From an uncultured Christensenella sp. (GTDB lineage Bacteria; Bacillota; Clostridia; Christensenellales; Borkfalkiaceae), in the NCBI GenBank assembly GCA_910579705.1, contig CAJTUI010000011.1, positions 21,426-85,425 on the forward strand: DNA of 64,000 nt, written 5' to 3'. A program made the translations under genes and the position numbers. The notes beneath the pieces are model-generated. The model searched no databases, was not told the origin of the DNA, and worked only from the letters and a program-made list of their open reading frames with translations. Positions within the stretch are counted from its first letter, which is position 1, and each line of letters begins with the position of its first letter. Shown piece after piece: positions 8,069 through 16,757 of this stretch.

Positions 8069-9397
8069 ATGAAGTTCGGCACAAAGTCGGCAGTGGCACT
8101 GATACTTGCGGGTCTTACCGCAATATCGCTTACGGGTTGTAATAAGAACCCGTCGGAAGAAGCTTATCCCGAATACGAGGATAACCAGTATATGTGGATA
8201 GGCGGATGGGACCCCCCTATAAATACCGAGGCCGACTATAAGATGGCCGCGGAAATGGGACTTACCCATATGTATATAGACGGCGTAATGGCCAAGAGGG
8301 GCACAAAAGAGTTTACCGACCAGCTTGTAAACTGCGAAAAAGCGGGTCTGAAAGCTATTGTCGGTCAGGACGTTTCCCTCGATAACCAGGACAACGTGCC
8401 TATGGACGAAACCGATTACAGCGGTTTCCCCGCGGTAGATATGATTAACGTCTGGGACGAACCGTACATTAACAACTTCCCCGAGGTTGCAAGGCGCGTC
8501 GAAAGGCTTAACCAGATTTACGACGGCAAGGACGTTTCGCTCTATATAAACACCACGCCGTTTTTCGCTCAGTCTTCAAGCGTTCTGACGGACGCCAAGA
8601 CCTATCTGGACGCTTTCTGCAAAGACGTGCTTTCCAAAGTAAACGGCAGGAAGATACTGTCCACCGACATTTATCCTCTGCTCGAAACCCGCGACGGTTA
8701 CTATATCGATACAGGCTGGCTCAATAAAATGAGTTTCTTCGCCGATTACGCCAAGAAGTACGATTATGAATTCCATATGTTTATCCAAAGTTACAGCGAG
8801 GCGGGCAAGCAGCGCGAAATTACCAGCAAAGCGGAGTTTTTGTATCAGATTTATACCGATATGTGTTTCGGAATAAACGGTTACAGCTGGTTCACATACC
8901 GTAAATCCTTCCTCAACTTCGGCGGCGGTTGCGTGGAAAACGACGTTTCCTGCAAACCCACCAAGTATTATCAGATGGCTAAGGAAGCCAATGAAGAAAT
9001 TTCCGCGTTTGACCACGTGTATCTTTCGTTCGACTGGGACGGCGTCAAGTCCTATAACGGCACGCTAAACACCGCGGACGACCCCGAGTATATAAACAAC
9101 TGTTTCAGCATTTATAACGAGCTTGAAAAAATCGAGTGCGCGAAGAGCATAAGCGCAACGCAGGATACGCTTGTCGGCCAGTTCAAGGACAAGGACGGCA
9201 ATCCCGCGCTTATGGTAACCAACTTCACCGACCCCATCGACCAGATGAAGGACGAGGTGAGCTTCGAATTTAACAGCGCCAACCGCGCGGTCGTTTACCG
9301 CGGCGGCGTAAGAAAGATTTACGAAGTCAAGGACAACAAGCTCGTACTCAAACTCGCTCCCGGCGAGGGCGTGTTTGTAATTCCCGTAAACGTTTAA
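8069..9397 (+). CDS. Lipoprotein, possible TIM-barrel glycosidase-like protein
   Basis: The signal peptide ends in a lipobox (LTGC, lipidated Cys24), so the 442-residue protein should sit on the outer face of the membrane. The body has features of a beta/alpha barrel glycosidase: QYMWIGGWDPP near residue 45, repeated beta-strand/helix spacing, and INVWDEPYINN near residue 130 with an acidic pair at a strand end. A small beta-sandwich tail (about 365-442, ALMVTNFTDP to APGEGVFVIPV) resembles the C-terminal domain of some GH families. I cannot assign a family, and catalysis is not proven. It lies between the permeases and the solute-binding protein in the same operon. Ribosome site AGGAGG. Confidence 0.6.
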   Translation: MKFGTKSAVALILAGLTAISLTGCNKNPSEEAYPEYEDNQYMWIGGWDPPINTEADYKMAAEMGLTHMYIDGVMAKRGTKEFTDQLVNCEKAGLKAIVGQDVSLDNQDNVPMDETDYSGFPAVDMINVWDEPYINNFPEVARRVERLNQIYDGKDVSLYINTTPFFAQSSSVLTDAKTYLDAFCKDVLSKVNGRKILSTDIYPLLETRDGYYIDTGWLNKMSFFADYAKKYDYEFHMFIQSYSEAGKQREITSKAEFLYQIYTDMCFGINGYSWFTYRKSFLNFGGGCVENDVSCKPTKYYQMAKEANEEISAFDHVYLSFDWDGVKSYNGTLNTADDPEYINNCFSIYNELEKIECAKSISATQDTLVGQFKDKDGNPALMVTNFTDPIDQMKDEVSFEFNSANRAVVYRGGVRKIYEVKDNKLVLKLAPGEGVFVIPVNV

Positions 9398-9414
9398 TAT
9401 TAAGGAGAAAATAG

Positions 9415-10971
9415 ATGAAAAAATTAGTTAAACTGAGCTGCATTGCAATGAGCGCGGCGCTTGTCTTCGGCCTGACCGCCTGCAATAATACTGACGACCC
9501 CTCAACCCCCGGCAAGCCAGGCCAGACCGCGGGCACGATTTCCGTGCACTATTCGGCGGGCGGGTTCGGTAAAGAGGTATACAACCGCCTTTCCGACGAC
9601 TACAGGGCGCTGACGGGCGTCACCGTAAAATGGCTTCCGAGCTATAAGACAGGCGAAATACAGAGTATTTTACAGTCCGGACAGCAGAAAAACGATATAG
9701 TTATGCCCCTTCTCAATATGTATCAGTCGCAGGACTCGAAAATGCTCGAAGACCTTACCGACGTTTACGAGGCGATTCCCGAGGGGGAAACGGTTGCGGT
9801 AAAGGATCTGATGAACAAAACGCTTTACGAATATTCGGAGGCGCGCGACGGTAAGAGATACCAGATGTTTGCAAACAACTCCGTTTCGGCGTTCTGCTAC
9901 AATATCGACACTTTGAACGAGGCTTTCGGCGCGGGCAACTGGGAACTTCCGCGCACGACCGACGAGCTTATAACTATCGCAAACCAGCTTAAATCCAAGA
10001 AGTATTACGCGTTCTCCTCGTCAGTAAGCATCAACTATTACTGGGACTATGTAGGCACGGTTTGGTGGGCGCAGTACGACGGACAGGAGGCTTACAGAAA
10101 TTATTATTACGGCAAGTACTACGACGAAACGAGCGGGGATTATAAACTCGGCCCCCAGATAGCCGAAACGAAAGGCAAGAAATACTCGCTCGAAACGTTG
10201 AGCACGATTATGAGCGGTAAGAACGGATATATGCACAAGCTCGCGGACAGAATGGGTTTCGAAGAGGCGCAGGCCGCGTTCCTTTCCAACGGCTATATGG
10301 GCGACGATACAAAGTGCGCGTTTATGGTAAACGGCGACTGGCTCGAAAACGAGATGTTTATGTGGCTTATGAACAATCCCCAGAACATAGCGATGATGCG
10401 CAACCCCGTCATAAGCAAGATTACCGAAAAGCTTACTACGGTCAAGACCGACGCAAAGCTTTCCGAGGTCGTAAAAGCTGTTGACGAGGGGAAAACAGAG
10501 GTCGCGGGCGTAAGCGCGGAAGACTTTGCAAGGGTCAAGGAGGCGCGCCTTATGTGCTATACGGCAACCCCCAACTATCCCATAGGCATACCCGCAAACC
10601 GCCCCGAAAACAAGAAAAAACTTGCGAAAGATTTCCTTGTTTATCTGTATTCCGACCGCGCCCAGAAAATCGTGGCCACCGAATTGCGCGGCCTTACTTA
10701 TCCCACGTCCTACGTTCCCGATTCAAGCGTTCCAGTATCCGACTTCGTAAGGTCGAGAATAGAGGCGTTCGGCAGCGATTTCGTTCCCGTCTTCCCCGTC
10801 AACGCGTCGCCTATGGCATACCGCGGCGGCCTCGGTGATTTACCCGGCGTAGGCGGTCCCGACAAGGCGCTTGTGGGCGGACAGACGGCTACTTCCTTGC
10901 TCGAAAAAAGCAAAGCGGAAATTGCGGCGCAGTGGGACGTTTATCTCAAAGCGCTGGAATCCAGCAATTAA
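9415..10971 (+). CDS. Extracellular solute-binding lipoprotein of sugar ABC importer
   Basis: Family 1 carbohydrate-binding protein for the upstream permeases. The signal peptide ends with LTAC (lipidated Cys23), followed by a Pro/Gly/Thr-rich linker. The mature part has the usual two-lobe pattern: GTISVHYSAGGFGKEVYNRL at the first strand, a hinge region with NDIVMPLLNMYQ, and many surface Trp and Tyr (YYWDYVGTVWWAQYDG near residue 205) suited to stacking sugars. At 518 residues it is longer than maltose-binding proteins and is in the range of proteins binding larger oligosaccharides. Strong ribosome site TAAGGAG. Confidence 0.88.
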   Translation: MKKLVKLSCIAMSAALVFGLTACNNTDDPSTPGKPGQTAGTISVHYSAGGFGKEVYNRLSDDYRALTGVTVKWLPSYKTGEIQSILQSGQQKNDIVMPLLNMYQSQDSKMLEDLTDVYEAIPEGETVAVKDLMNKTLYEYSEARDGKRYQMFANNSVSAFCYNIDTLNEAFGAGNWELPRTTDELITIANQLKSKKYYAFSSSVSINYYWDYVGTVWWAQYDGQEAYRNYYYGKYYDETSGDYKLGPQIAETKGKKYSLETLSTIMSGKNGYMHKLADRMGFEEAQAAFLSNGYMGDDTKCAFMVNGDWLENEMFMWLMNNPQNIAMMRNPVISKITEKLTTVKTDAKLSEVVKAVDEGKTEVAGVSAEDFARVKEARLMCYTATPNYPIGIPANRPENKKKLAKDFLVYLYSDRAQKIVATELRGLTYPTSYVPDSSVPVSDFVRSRIEAFGSDFVPVFPVNASPMAYRGGLGDLPGVGGPDKALVGGQTATSLLEKSKAEIAAQWDVYLKALESSN

Positions 10972-10990
10972 TAATAAAGGGGAAAATTAA

Positions 10991-13900
10991 ATGAAATTAT
11001 CAAATAGAAGAAAGGCTTTCGTTGCAGTTCTGTCCGTATTTACGGTGGGCGCGTCCTGCGCCGCGCTTTCCGCGGGCTGCAACAAGACCGTTGGATATAT
11101 CGACGCTCCCACGGAAAAAATCGAGGCCGAGCTCGGCACGTACGTTATTCCCGATTACGAGGTAGTGGACAGCAAGGGTATGATACTTGCGGGTTACGAA
11201 GTTTACGTCAAATCGATTAAAAACCCCGACGGTAACGAGCTTTCGGATAGCTACGGCAATGCGGTAACCGTCAGCAACGCGGGCGTTTACAGCTTTGTGT
11301 ATTCCGCGGGCGACAAGAAAGTAAAGGACGTTACTGTTAGCGTCGACTTCGCCGACAGAACAGCGCCCACAATCAATTGCGACGACAGCACCATTCCCAA
11401 ATTCTTCATAAAAGGCAACTCTTACAGAATACCGTCGTACACGCTTTCGGGCGACTACGACAGCAGCAAGTGCTGGACTAAGGTTTTCCATATTGCCGAA
11501 GACAAGAAGGAAACGGAAGTACAGATTGCAAGCAACCGTTTCAAGGTCGAAAAGGACTCCGGTTCGTACGCGATACGCATTCACGTAGAGGACGCGGCGG
11601 GTAACCCCAACGACTACGAATTTATCCGCAACGTGGACGGACCCGAGCAGGTTGTCGAACATAAACTTCTGTATCTTGACGAGCAGTTCGGCGAGCGGCA
11701 GGTCAGCTGTTACCAGTCGGCGTACAAGGGCGGATACGTATCCAAAGAGGACGGCGCGCAAACGTTCGGGGACGAACAGGGCGCGTACAGGGTCGCCTTT
11801 GACGGCGTTACGGAAACGCGGTATAACGAGGGTCTGGTCGTGCTTGATGTTCCCGCGCTTATCGATATCAGCGAGTATGAAAACATTTATCTCAACGTTT
11901 ACAACGATAGCGATAAAGATATAGTAATGGGTTCGCAGTGGTGGAACGATACTTCCGTCAAAAAGGGACAGTGGACCAGATTGCAGTGGGATACCAGAAA
12001 CTGGGGCGGCCCCAACGGCAATATGAACGCAAGCAATACAAAGTCTGTAGGTCTTGTCGACATTACGGGCCACACGATAAGGTTTATCTTCGACTACGGA
12101 CAGAGCGTTATCCCCAACGGCACGTTCTATCTTTCGGCTATGTACGGCACGCCTAAGGTAAAAACCGAAATCACCGCCGGCGAAAACGTAATCCTCGACG
12201 GTCACAAATTCTATATAAACGATACTATACAGCTTTCGGCGGAAGAATTGCCCGGCAAGACTGTGGACTGTTTCAAGGTCGACGGACAGATAATCTCCGG
12301 CGACACGTTCGTAGCTACCAAAACCGCGCACAGCGTAGAGGTAGTGTACGTAGACGGCGAGCTTACCGCCGACAATATGACCTGGTCGGAAATCGATACG
12401 ATTACTCCCGCAGGCGACGACATTAAGAAATTCCGGCTCGGCAACGATACCGATTGGGTTGTCACGTACGACTTCTACGGTCTTAAATTCAAGAACGGTT
12501 TCGAGGCGGACGGCAACCAGTATTTCGGCGCGTACGTCGGCAACGTAGCCAACGGCACCGACCAGATAATAGGTTTCGAAATTTCCGAGTGGGGCTGCAA
12601 GTTCGACGGTTACGGCGGCAATTGGAAACCCGCGACCGTCGCGCTCAACAACAAAGTGCTTACGCTTCTGAAAAACGCCGCCGAGGAGAAACCTTTAAAG
12701 GTTATTTATATCCGCGAGGGTGAAATAGTCAAAACGTTGTTGTACGACGGCGAAGAGTACTGCCTCGTCGCGGTGACGAACCTTTCTTCGCTCGGCGTAA
12801 CTTCCAACGCGTTCGGCTTTGCGGTAAGAAACGGCTTTGCGGAGCCCGAAGTTCTCAACCTCAAATCCGTTGCGGGTTCGGTTAAGCCCGCGATGTATCT
12901 CGAAAAGTTCGCGGTTGACGTAACTTACGAACACGCGTTCGGCGACAGAGAAAACTACACTATCGGCGATACGGTGACCCTCACCGCGGAGGAGGCCCCC
13001 GCAGGCAAAATGTTTGCGTATTTCACCGCTAACGGTGAAAAGTTCGAAGACGATAAATACGTCCTCGACAGTTTTAACGTACGGTTCGAGGCGGTTTATA
13101 ACTCGGTATCGGAGGTGACGCTCGCGCAGGGCATTTCCGTAGAAGACGGCAGAACGGGCACCATTCAGGTCGCGAAAGACACTAAAATCGTTATCGATTT
13201 CACTCAGTCGTTCACGCCCTCGGGCAAGTATTTCGTCGGCTTTAAGGTTGACGGAGAAGTAATAGAAGGCAAAGTTGTTGATATTACGGCCGATACGCAC
13301 AGTATCGAGGCGGTTTTCGCAGACCGTATACAGACTGGCAACGAAAAGCTTAACGAAGTTTCCGACGTTGAAAACGTGATTTACGCACAGAAAGACGGCG
13401 CGGACAATTGGGCTCCCAAGAAAGTGGAATACGACACCGAGTTCAGATACGGCGGGCCCGATGCGGCGGTAGACGAAACGGGTATGGTTAAGCTTACCAC
13501 GGCGGCGGGGGAAAACTCGTACGCGTTCGACAGCGCACTTGTCGAAAACCTCGACGAATATACGGAGCTTTTCTTCTACGTATACACAGAGGCGAAGAAC
13601 GTAAAAGCGGGCGCCTGGTGGTGCGCGGACACAAACATAATCCCCGGCAAGTGGACCAAGGTCAGCATTTTAAGGGGCACGCATAACGCGGGCACTATCA
13701 TAGGCAACGGCGAAAGCATTGTCTGGAACGACGGCGTAAATAAATTCGCGTTCAGAATTTTCAATGCGCCCGAAAACGCCACCGTATACGTAACAGCTCT
13801 TTACGGCGTCCCCTATCCCGATTCGAATGTAACGTTTGCCGAGGACAGCGAGGGCAGGATTACGCTTTCCGCTCCCGCAAACGGCAAGTCGTACAAGATA

Positions 13901-16657
13901 TGCGAAGAGGTAACGCTTACGCTTAAAGGCGAGGCGCCCGCAGGTCAGGCGTTTGCATACTTCACCGCCAACGGAGAGCGTATCGACGGCAACACGTACG
14001 TGCTTACGGAAACCGTGGAGTTCGCGGTGGTTTACAGCGAGATTTCCGCTCTTACTCTCGGCAACGGCATAGAAACGGCTGACGGCAAGACTACGTACGG
14101 CCGCGGCGCGAAAGTTACGTTGCGGTATAGCGGAACACCCGAAACGGGAAAACTTTTCGACTACTTCACCGTTGACGGAGAAAGAATAGCGGGCAGCTCG
14201 TTCATTACTTCCGAAGCCGCTCACACAGTGGCCGCGGTATTTGCGGACGGTGCAGACAAACTCACCTGGATAACGGGCGAAGAGGCGGATAAGAGCAAGG
14301 CGGAGCACGGCTGGTCGGCGTATAAGTTCACGGGCAAAGTTCTCGGCGAGAGCGATAAGTGGATTGTCGAAACGACTATCGGTAATCTTGAAGGGTTCAA
14401 GGAAGGCCAAGACAAGTGGTACGGTTTCGATTATCTTGTCGGAACTAACGCAACCGTTCATATTCGTATACATACCTCGGGACTTGTGACAGTTACCGCT
14501 ATGGGAACGGCGTACGGGGACGGCGCGGATATCGGAACGGTTTACGGCGCGAATAAAATCGTCGCGGCGTGCAAGGCCGCAACGGACGAAAATCCCGTTA
14601 AGTTTACGGCCGTGCGCGACGGCGGAACGTATTATGTGCTTTTCAACGGCGAGCTTGTGCTTAAAACCGAGCACGAGTTCGAGGCCGCGGACAATAAGTT
14701 CGGCGTAGGCGCGACGGATTGCGGCTGGTTGCCTCTGTACGAGATGACCGACTATAAGTTCAGGTCGGGCGCGGATATAGTCGATTACTCGCTTACTTCC
14801 AATGTAACGGCGGAGAAGGCTGCTCTCGACAAGGCAGACGGCGTTTATAAAATCGGAGATACGGTAAAGCTTACCGCGGAAGAGGCGGAGGCAGGTTATA
14901 AGTTCCTGCATTTCACGGTTGACGGAGAGGAAATCGAGGGCGATACTTTCGTAATCAACTCCAATAAACCGCATAAGGTCACGGCCGTCTATGCCGAAAT
15001 TTCAACGCTCACTCTTGCGGAAGGCGTTGAAACCGCGGACGGCGAAACCGAGTATGCTCGCGGTGCAACCGTAACGCTTAACTTCGCAGGCACGGCTCCC
15101 GCAGGAAAATTCTTCGACTGTTTCAAGGTCGACGGAGAGAAGATAAACGGTAACACGTTTAAAACTTCGGCGGCAACGCACGAAATAGAAGTCGTCTTTG
15201 CGACTGGTGCGGCGGATATGAGCTGGAACAGCGTCGGTTACGTGAAACCCGAAGGCGGCGACCCTTCCTGTCACGTTATTGACAGCGCGGACAATTATGT
15301 GTTTACGTATGACCTCTACGGTATGGAAGAGGGCTGGCGCTATATAGGCGCGTACGTGGGCAAAGACAGCGTTAATAACGGGACGTTGTTGCTCGGTTAC
15401 GAGCTTTCGACGGAAGACGGCAGCAAGTTCAGCGCTTACGGCGGCGCTTGGGTTAACTACTCGGACGGAGTTAAGCTCACCAAAGAGCAGTACGATATGC
15501 TCCGCGGCGCGACTTCGGAAAATCCCGTAAAGGCGATTTACGTTCGTCAGGGCGACGTCTTCAAGGCGTTCCTTTCCGACGGTGAAAAGACAGTGTTTGT
15601 CGCAACCGTAACTGTTACGCAGCTCGGCGGGATTAACAATACCGATTTCGGTTTCGGCCGCCGCGGCGGAGAGGCGCAGGGACTTAAATTCGCGACCGTG
15701 GAAAATACGCAGTACGTTAAGGGCGCGGATAAGACGAACGCTTATATGCAGACTCACAAAGTAACGTTGACAAAGACGGACGTTACTACCGATAAGAAAG
15801 AATACCTTCTCGGCGACACCGTGGTTCTGACCGCGGCCGCCGAGGGCGACGGCAAGAAGTTTGCTTATTTCGAGGTGAACGGAGCACGTCTTGACGACAA
15901 TAAGTTCGTAGTAAGCAATGTGCAGACCACCGTCAAAGCGGTTTATAACGAGGTTTCAGAAGTAACTCTCGGCGCCGACGTGCAGACCGCGGACGGTAAG
16001 TCGGGCAAGATAGAAGTCGCTAAGGATTCGCTTCTGACTTTCGTATACGTCGGAACACCCGCGGACGATAAATATTTCAAGGGCTTTGCGGTCGACGGAA
16101 CGGATATAGAGGGAAACACGTTCACCGTTTCGGGTCTGTCGCACACCGTTACAGCGGTTTGCGCGGACCGCGTGGTTTACGGCAACGCGCAGTTGAACGA
16201 CCTTGAAAACGCAACGGCCGAAAGCGGAACGTGCGAATACGTTACCGATAAGAAATACGTCGGTATGGACGGAGATATCAAAGAGAGCGGCACGCTTAAA
16301 CTTACGGGCGTAACCGGCAACGACATCTGCGTAAAGGCCGGCGCGGCGTTGGGCGATAAAGATATGACTGCCTATAAAGAAGTTTACTTCTATATCTGGG
16401 CGGACGAGGACGGAGCGCTTGCAGGCACCTGGTGGTGTAACGACACGGCAGTAAAAGCCGGTCAGTGGACCAAGGTTACCGTATATAAAGACTCGTCAAA
16501 AAATAGTAACGGCGGATATGACGCGGACGGTTACAACGGTAAACTGTTTGCGGCGGGTAGCAAAGGCGATAATTTCAGGCTCCGTATTCAGGGCGGACAG
16601 AACAAAACGTTCTATATAACGTCGCTGTACGGCGTACTTGACGATAGCGCAAACTGA
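10991..16657 (+). CDS. Giant repeat-built surface lipoprotein, probable glycan binder
   Basis: 1888 residues with a lipobox LSAGC (Cys30). No LPXTG anchor or catalytic motif was seen. After two Ig-like domains (about 33-216) come three alternating module types. A modules (about 233-391, 781-940, 1730-1888) each carry a WW-x-x-DT motif followed by G-x-WT (WWNDTSVKKGQWT, WWCADTNIIPGKWT, WWCNDTAVKAGQWT). B modules (about 461-626, 1090-1260, 1408-1583) resemble concanavalin/LamG-like folds. Between them are InlB-like beta repeats (one near 393-456, then pairs near 653-780, 953-1086, 1266-1405, 1591-1728) with the pattern T-L-T-A-E-E-A-x-A-G-K-x-F-x-x-F. A and B look like carbohydrate-binding units on spacers. 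It is the last gene of the GH2-ABC operon, ahead of a terminator. Confidence 0.75.
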   Translation: MKLSNRRKAFVAVLSVFTVGASCAALSAGCNKTVGYIDAPTEKIEAELGTYVIPDYEVVDSKGMILAGYEVYVKSIKNPDGNELSDSYGNAVTVSNAGVYSFVYSAGDKKVKDVTVSVDFADRTAPTINCDDSTIPKFFIKGNSYRIPSYTLSGDYDSSKCWTKVFHIAEDKKETEVQIASNRFKVEKDSGSYAIRIHVEDAAGNPNDYEFIRNVDGPEQVVEHKLLYLDEQFGERQVSCYQSAYKGGYVSKEDGAQTFGDEQGAYRVAFDGVTETRYNEGLVVLDVPALIDISEYENIYLNVYNDSDKDIVMGSQWWNDTSVKKGQWTRLQWDTRNWGGPNGNMNASNTKSVGLVDITGHTIRFIFDYGQSVIPNGTFYLSAMYGTPKVKTEITAGENVILDGHKFYINDTIQLSAEELPGKTVDCFKVDGQIISGDTFVATKTAHSVEVVYVDGELTADNMTWSEIDTITPAGDDIKKFRLGNDTDWVVTYDFYGLKFKNGFEADGNQYFGAYVGNVANGTDQIIGFEISEWGCKFDGYGGNWKPATVALNNKVLTLLKNAAEEKPLKVIYIREGEIVKTLLYDGEEYCLVAVTNLSSLGVTSNAFGFAVRNGFAEPEVLNLKSVAGSVKPAMYLEKFAVDVTYEHAFGDRENYTIGDTVTLTAEEAPAGKMFAYFTANGEKFEDDKYVLDSFNVRFEAVYNSVSEVTLAQGISVEDGRTGTIQVAKDTKIVIDFTQSFTPSGKYFVGFKVDGEVIEGKVVDITADTHSIEAVFADRIQTGNEKLNEVSDVENVIYAQKDGADNWAPKKVEYDTEFRYGGPDAAVDETGMVKLTTAAGENSYAFDSALVENLDEYTELFFYVYTEAKNVKAGAWWCADTNIIPGKWTKVSILRGTHNAGTIIGNGESIVWNDGVNKFAFRIFNAPENATVYVTALYGVPYPDSNVTFAEDSEGRITLSAPANGKSYKICEEVTLTLKGEAPAGQAFAYFTANGERIDGNTYVLTETVEFAVVYSEISALTLGNGIETADGKTTYGRGAKVTLRYSGTPETGKLFDYFTVDGERIAGSSFITSEAAHTVAAVFADGADKLTWITGEEADKSKAEHGWSAYKFTGKVLGESDKWIVETTIGNLEGFKEGQDKWYGFDYLVGTNATVHIRIHTSGLVTVTAMGTAYGDGADIGTVYGANKIVAACKAATDENPVKFTAVRDGGTYYVLFNGELVLKTEHEFEAADNKFGVGATDCGWLPLYEMTDYKFRSGADIVDYSLTSNVTAEKAALDKADGVYKIGDTVKLTAEEAEAGYKFLHFTVDGEEIEGDTFVINSNKPHKVTAVYAEISTLTLAEGVETADGETEYARGATVTLNFAGTAPAGKFFDCFKVDGEKINGNTFKTSAATHEIEVVFATGAADMSWNSVGYVKPEGGDPSCHVIDSADNYVFTYDLYGMEEGWRYIGAYVGKDSVNNGTLLLGYELSTEDGSKFSAYGGAWVNYSDGVKLTKEQYDMLRGATSENPVKAIYVRQGDVFKAFLSDGEKTVFVATVTVTQLGGINNTDFGFGRRGGEAQGLKFATVENTQYVKGADKTNAYMQTHKVTLTKTDVTTDKKEYLLGDTVVLTAAAEGDGKKFAYFEVNGARLDDNKFVVSNVQTTVKAVYNEVSEVTLGADVQTADGKSGKIEVAKDSLLTFVYVGTPADDKYFKGFAVDGTDIEGNTFTVSGLSHTVTAVCADRVVYGNAQLNDLENATAESGTCEYVTDKKYVGMDGDIKESGTLKLTGVTGNDICVKAGAALGDKDMTAYKEVYFYIWADEDGALAGTWWCNDTAVKAGQWTKVTVYKDSSKNSNGGYDADGYNGKLFAAGSKGDNFRLRIQGGQNKTFYITSLYGVLDDSAN

Positions 16658-16674
16658 TTTAATTGACGTGAAGG

Positions 16675-16708
16675 CGCGCCCGAAGTCAGTTGACTTCGGG
16701 CGCGTATC
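16675..16708 (+). terminator. Terminator of the glycan-uptake operon
   Basis: A perfect 14-bp GC-rich stem (16675-16688 with 16691-16704) has a 2-nt loop and only a short T-rich tail. It lies 18 nt after the giant lipoprotein gene. The next promoter's -35 box begins 5 nt further on. Confidence 0.75.
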
Positions 16709-16737
16709 TTTACAAACTTAAAGTTTGGTGTTATAAT
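16709..16737 (+). promoter_or_regulatory. Near-consensus promoter of the 12-gene catabolic operon
   Basis: TTTACA (16709-16714), 17 bp, TATAAT (16732-16737). The predicted start near 16744 gives a leader of only about 14 nt before the ATG at 16758. No operator repeat is evident around it. Confidence 0.8.
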
Positions 16738-16757
16738 TCAGACACAGGGTAATATTT

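Noticed and set aside
11000-12331. Long open frame (443 codons) on the minus strand inside the giant lipoprotein gene
   Set aside because: It is antisense to a clearly coding, signal-peptide-bearing gene, has no domain or ribosome site, and arises from codon bias. The same holds for 13670-14974 and 15002-15757.
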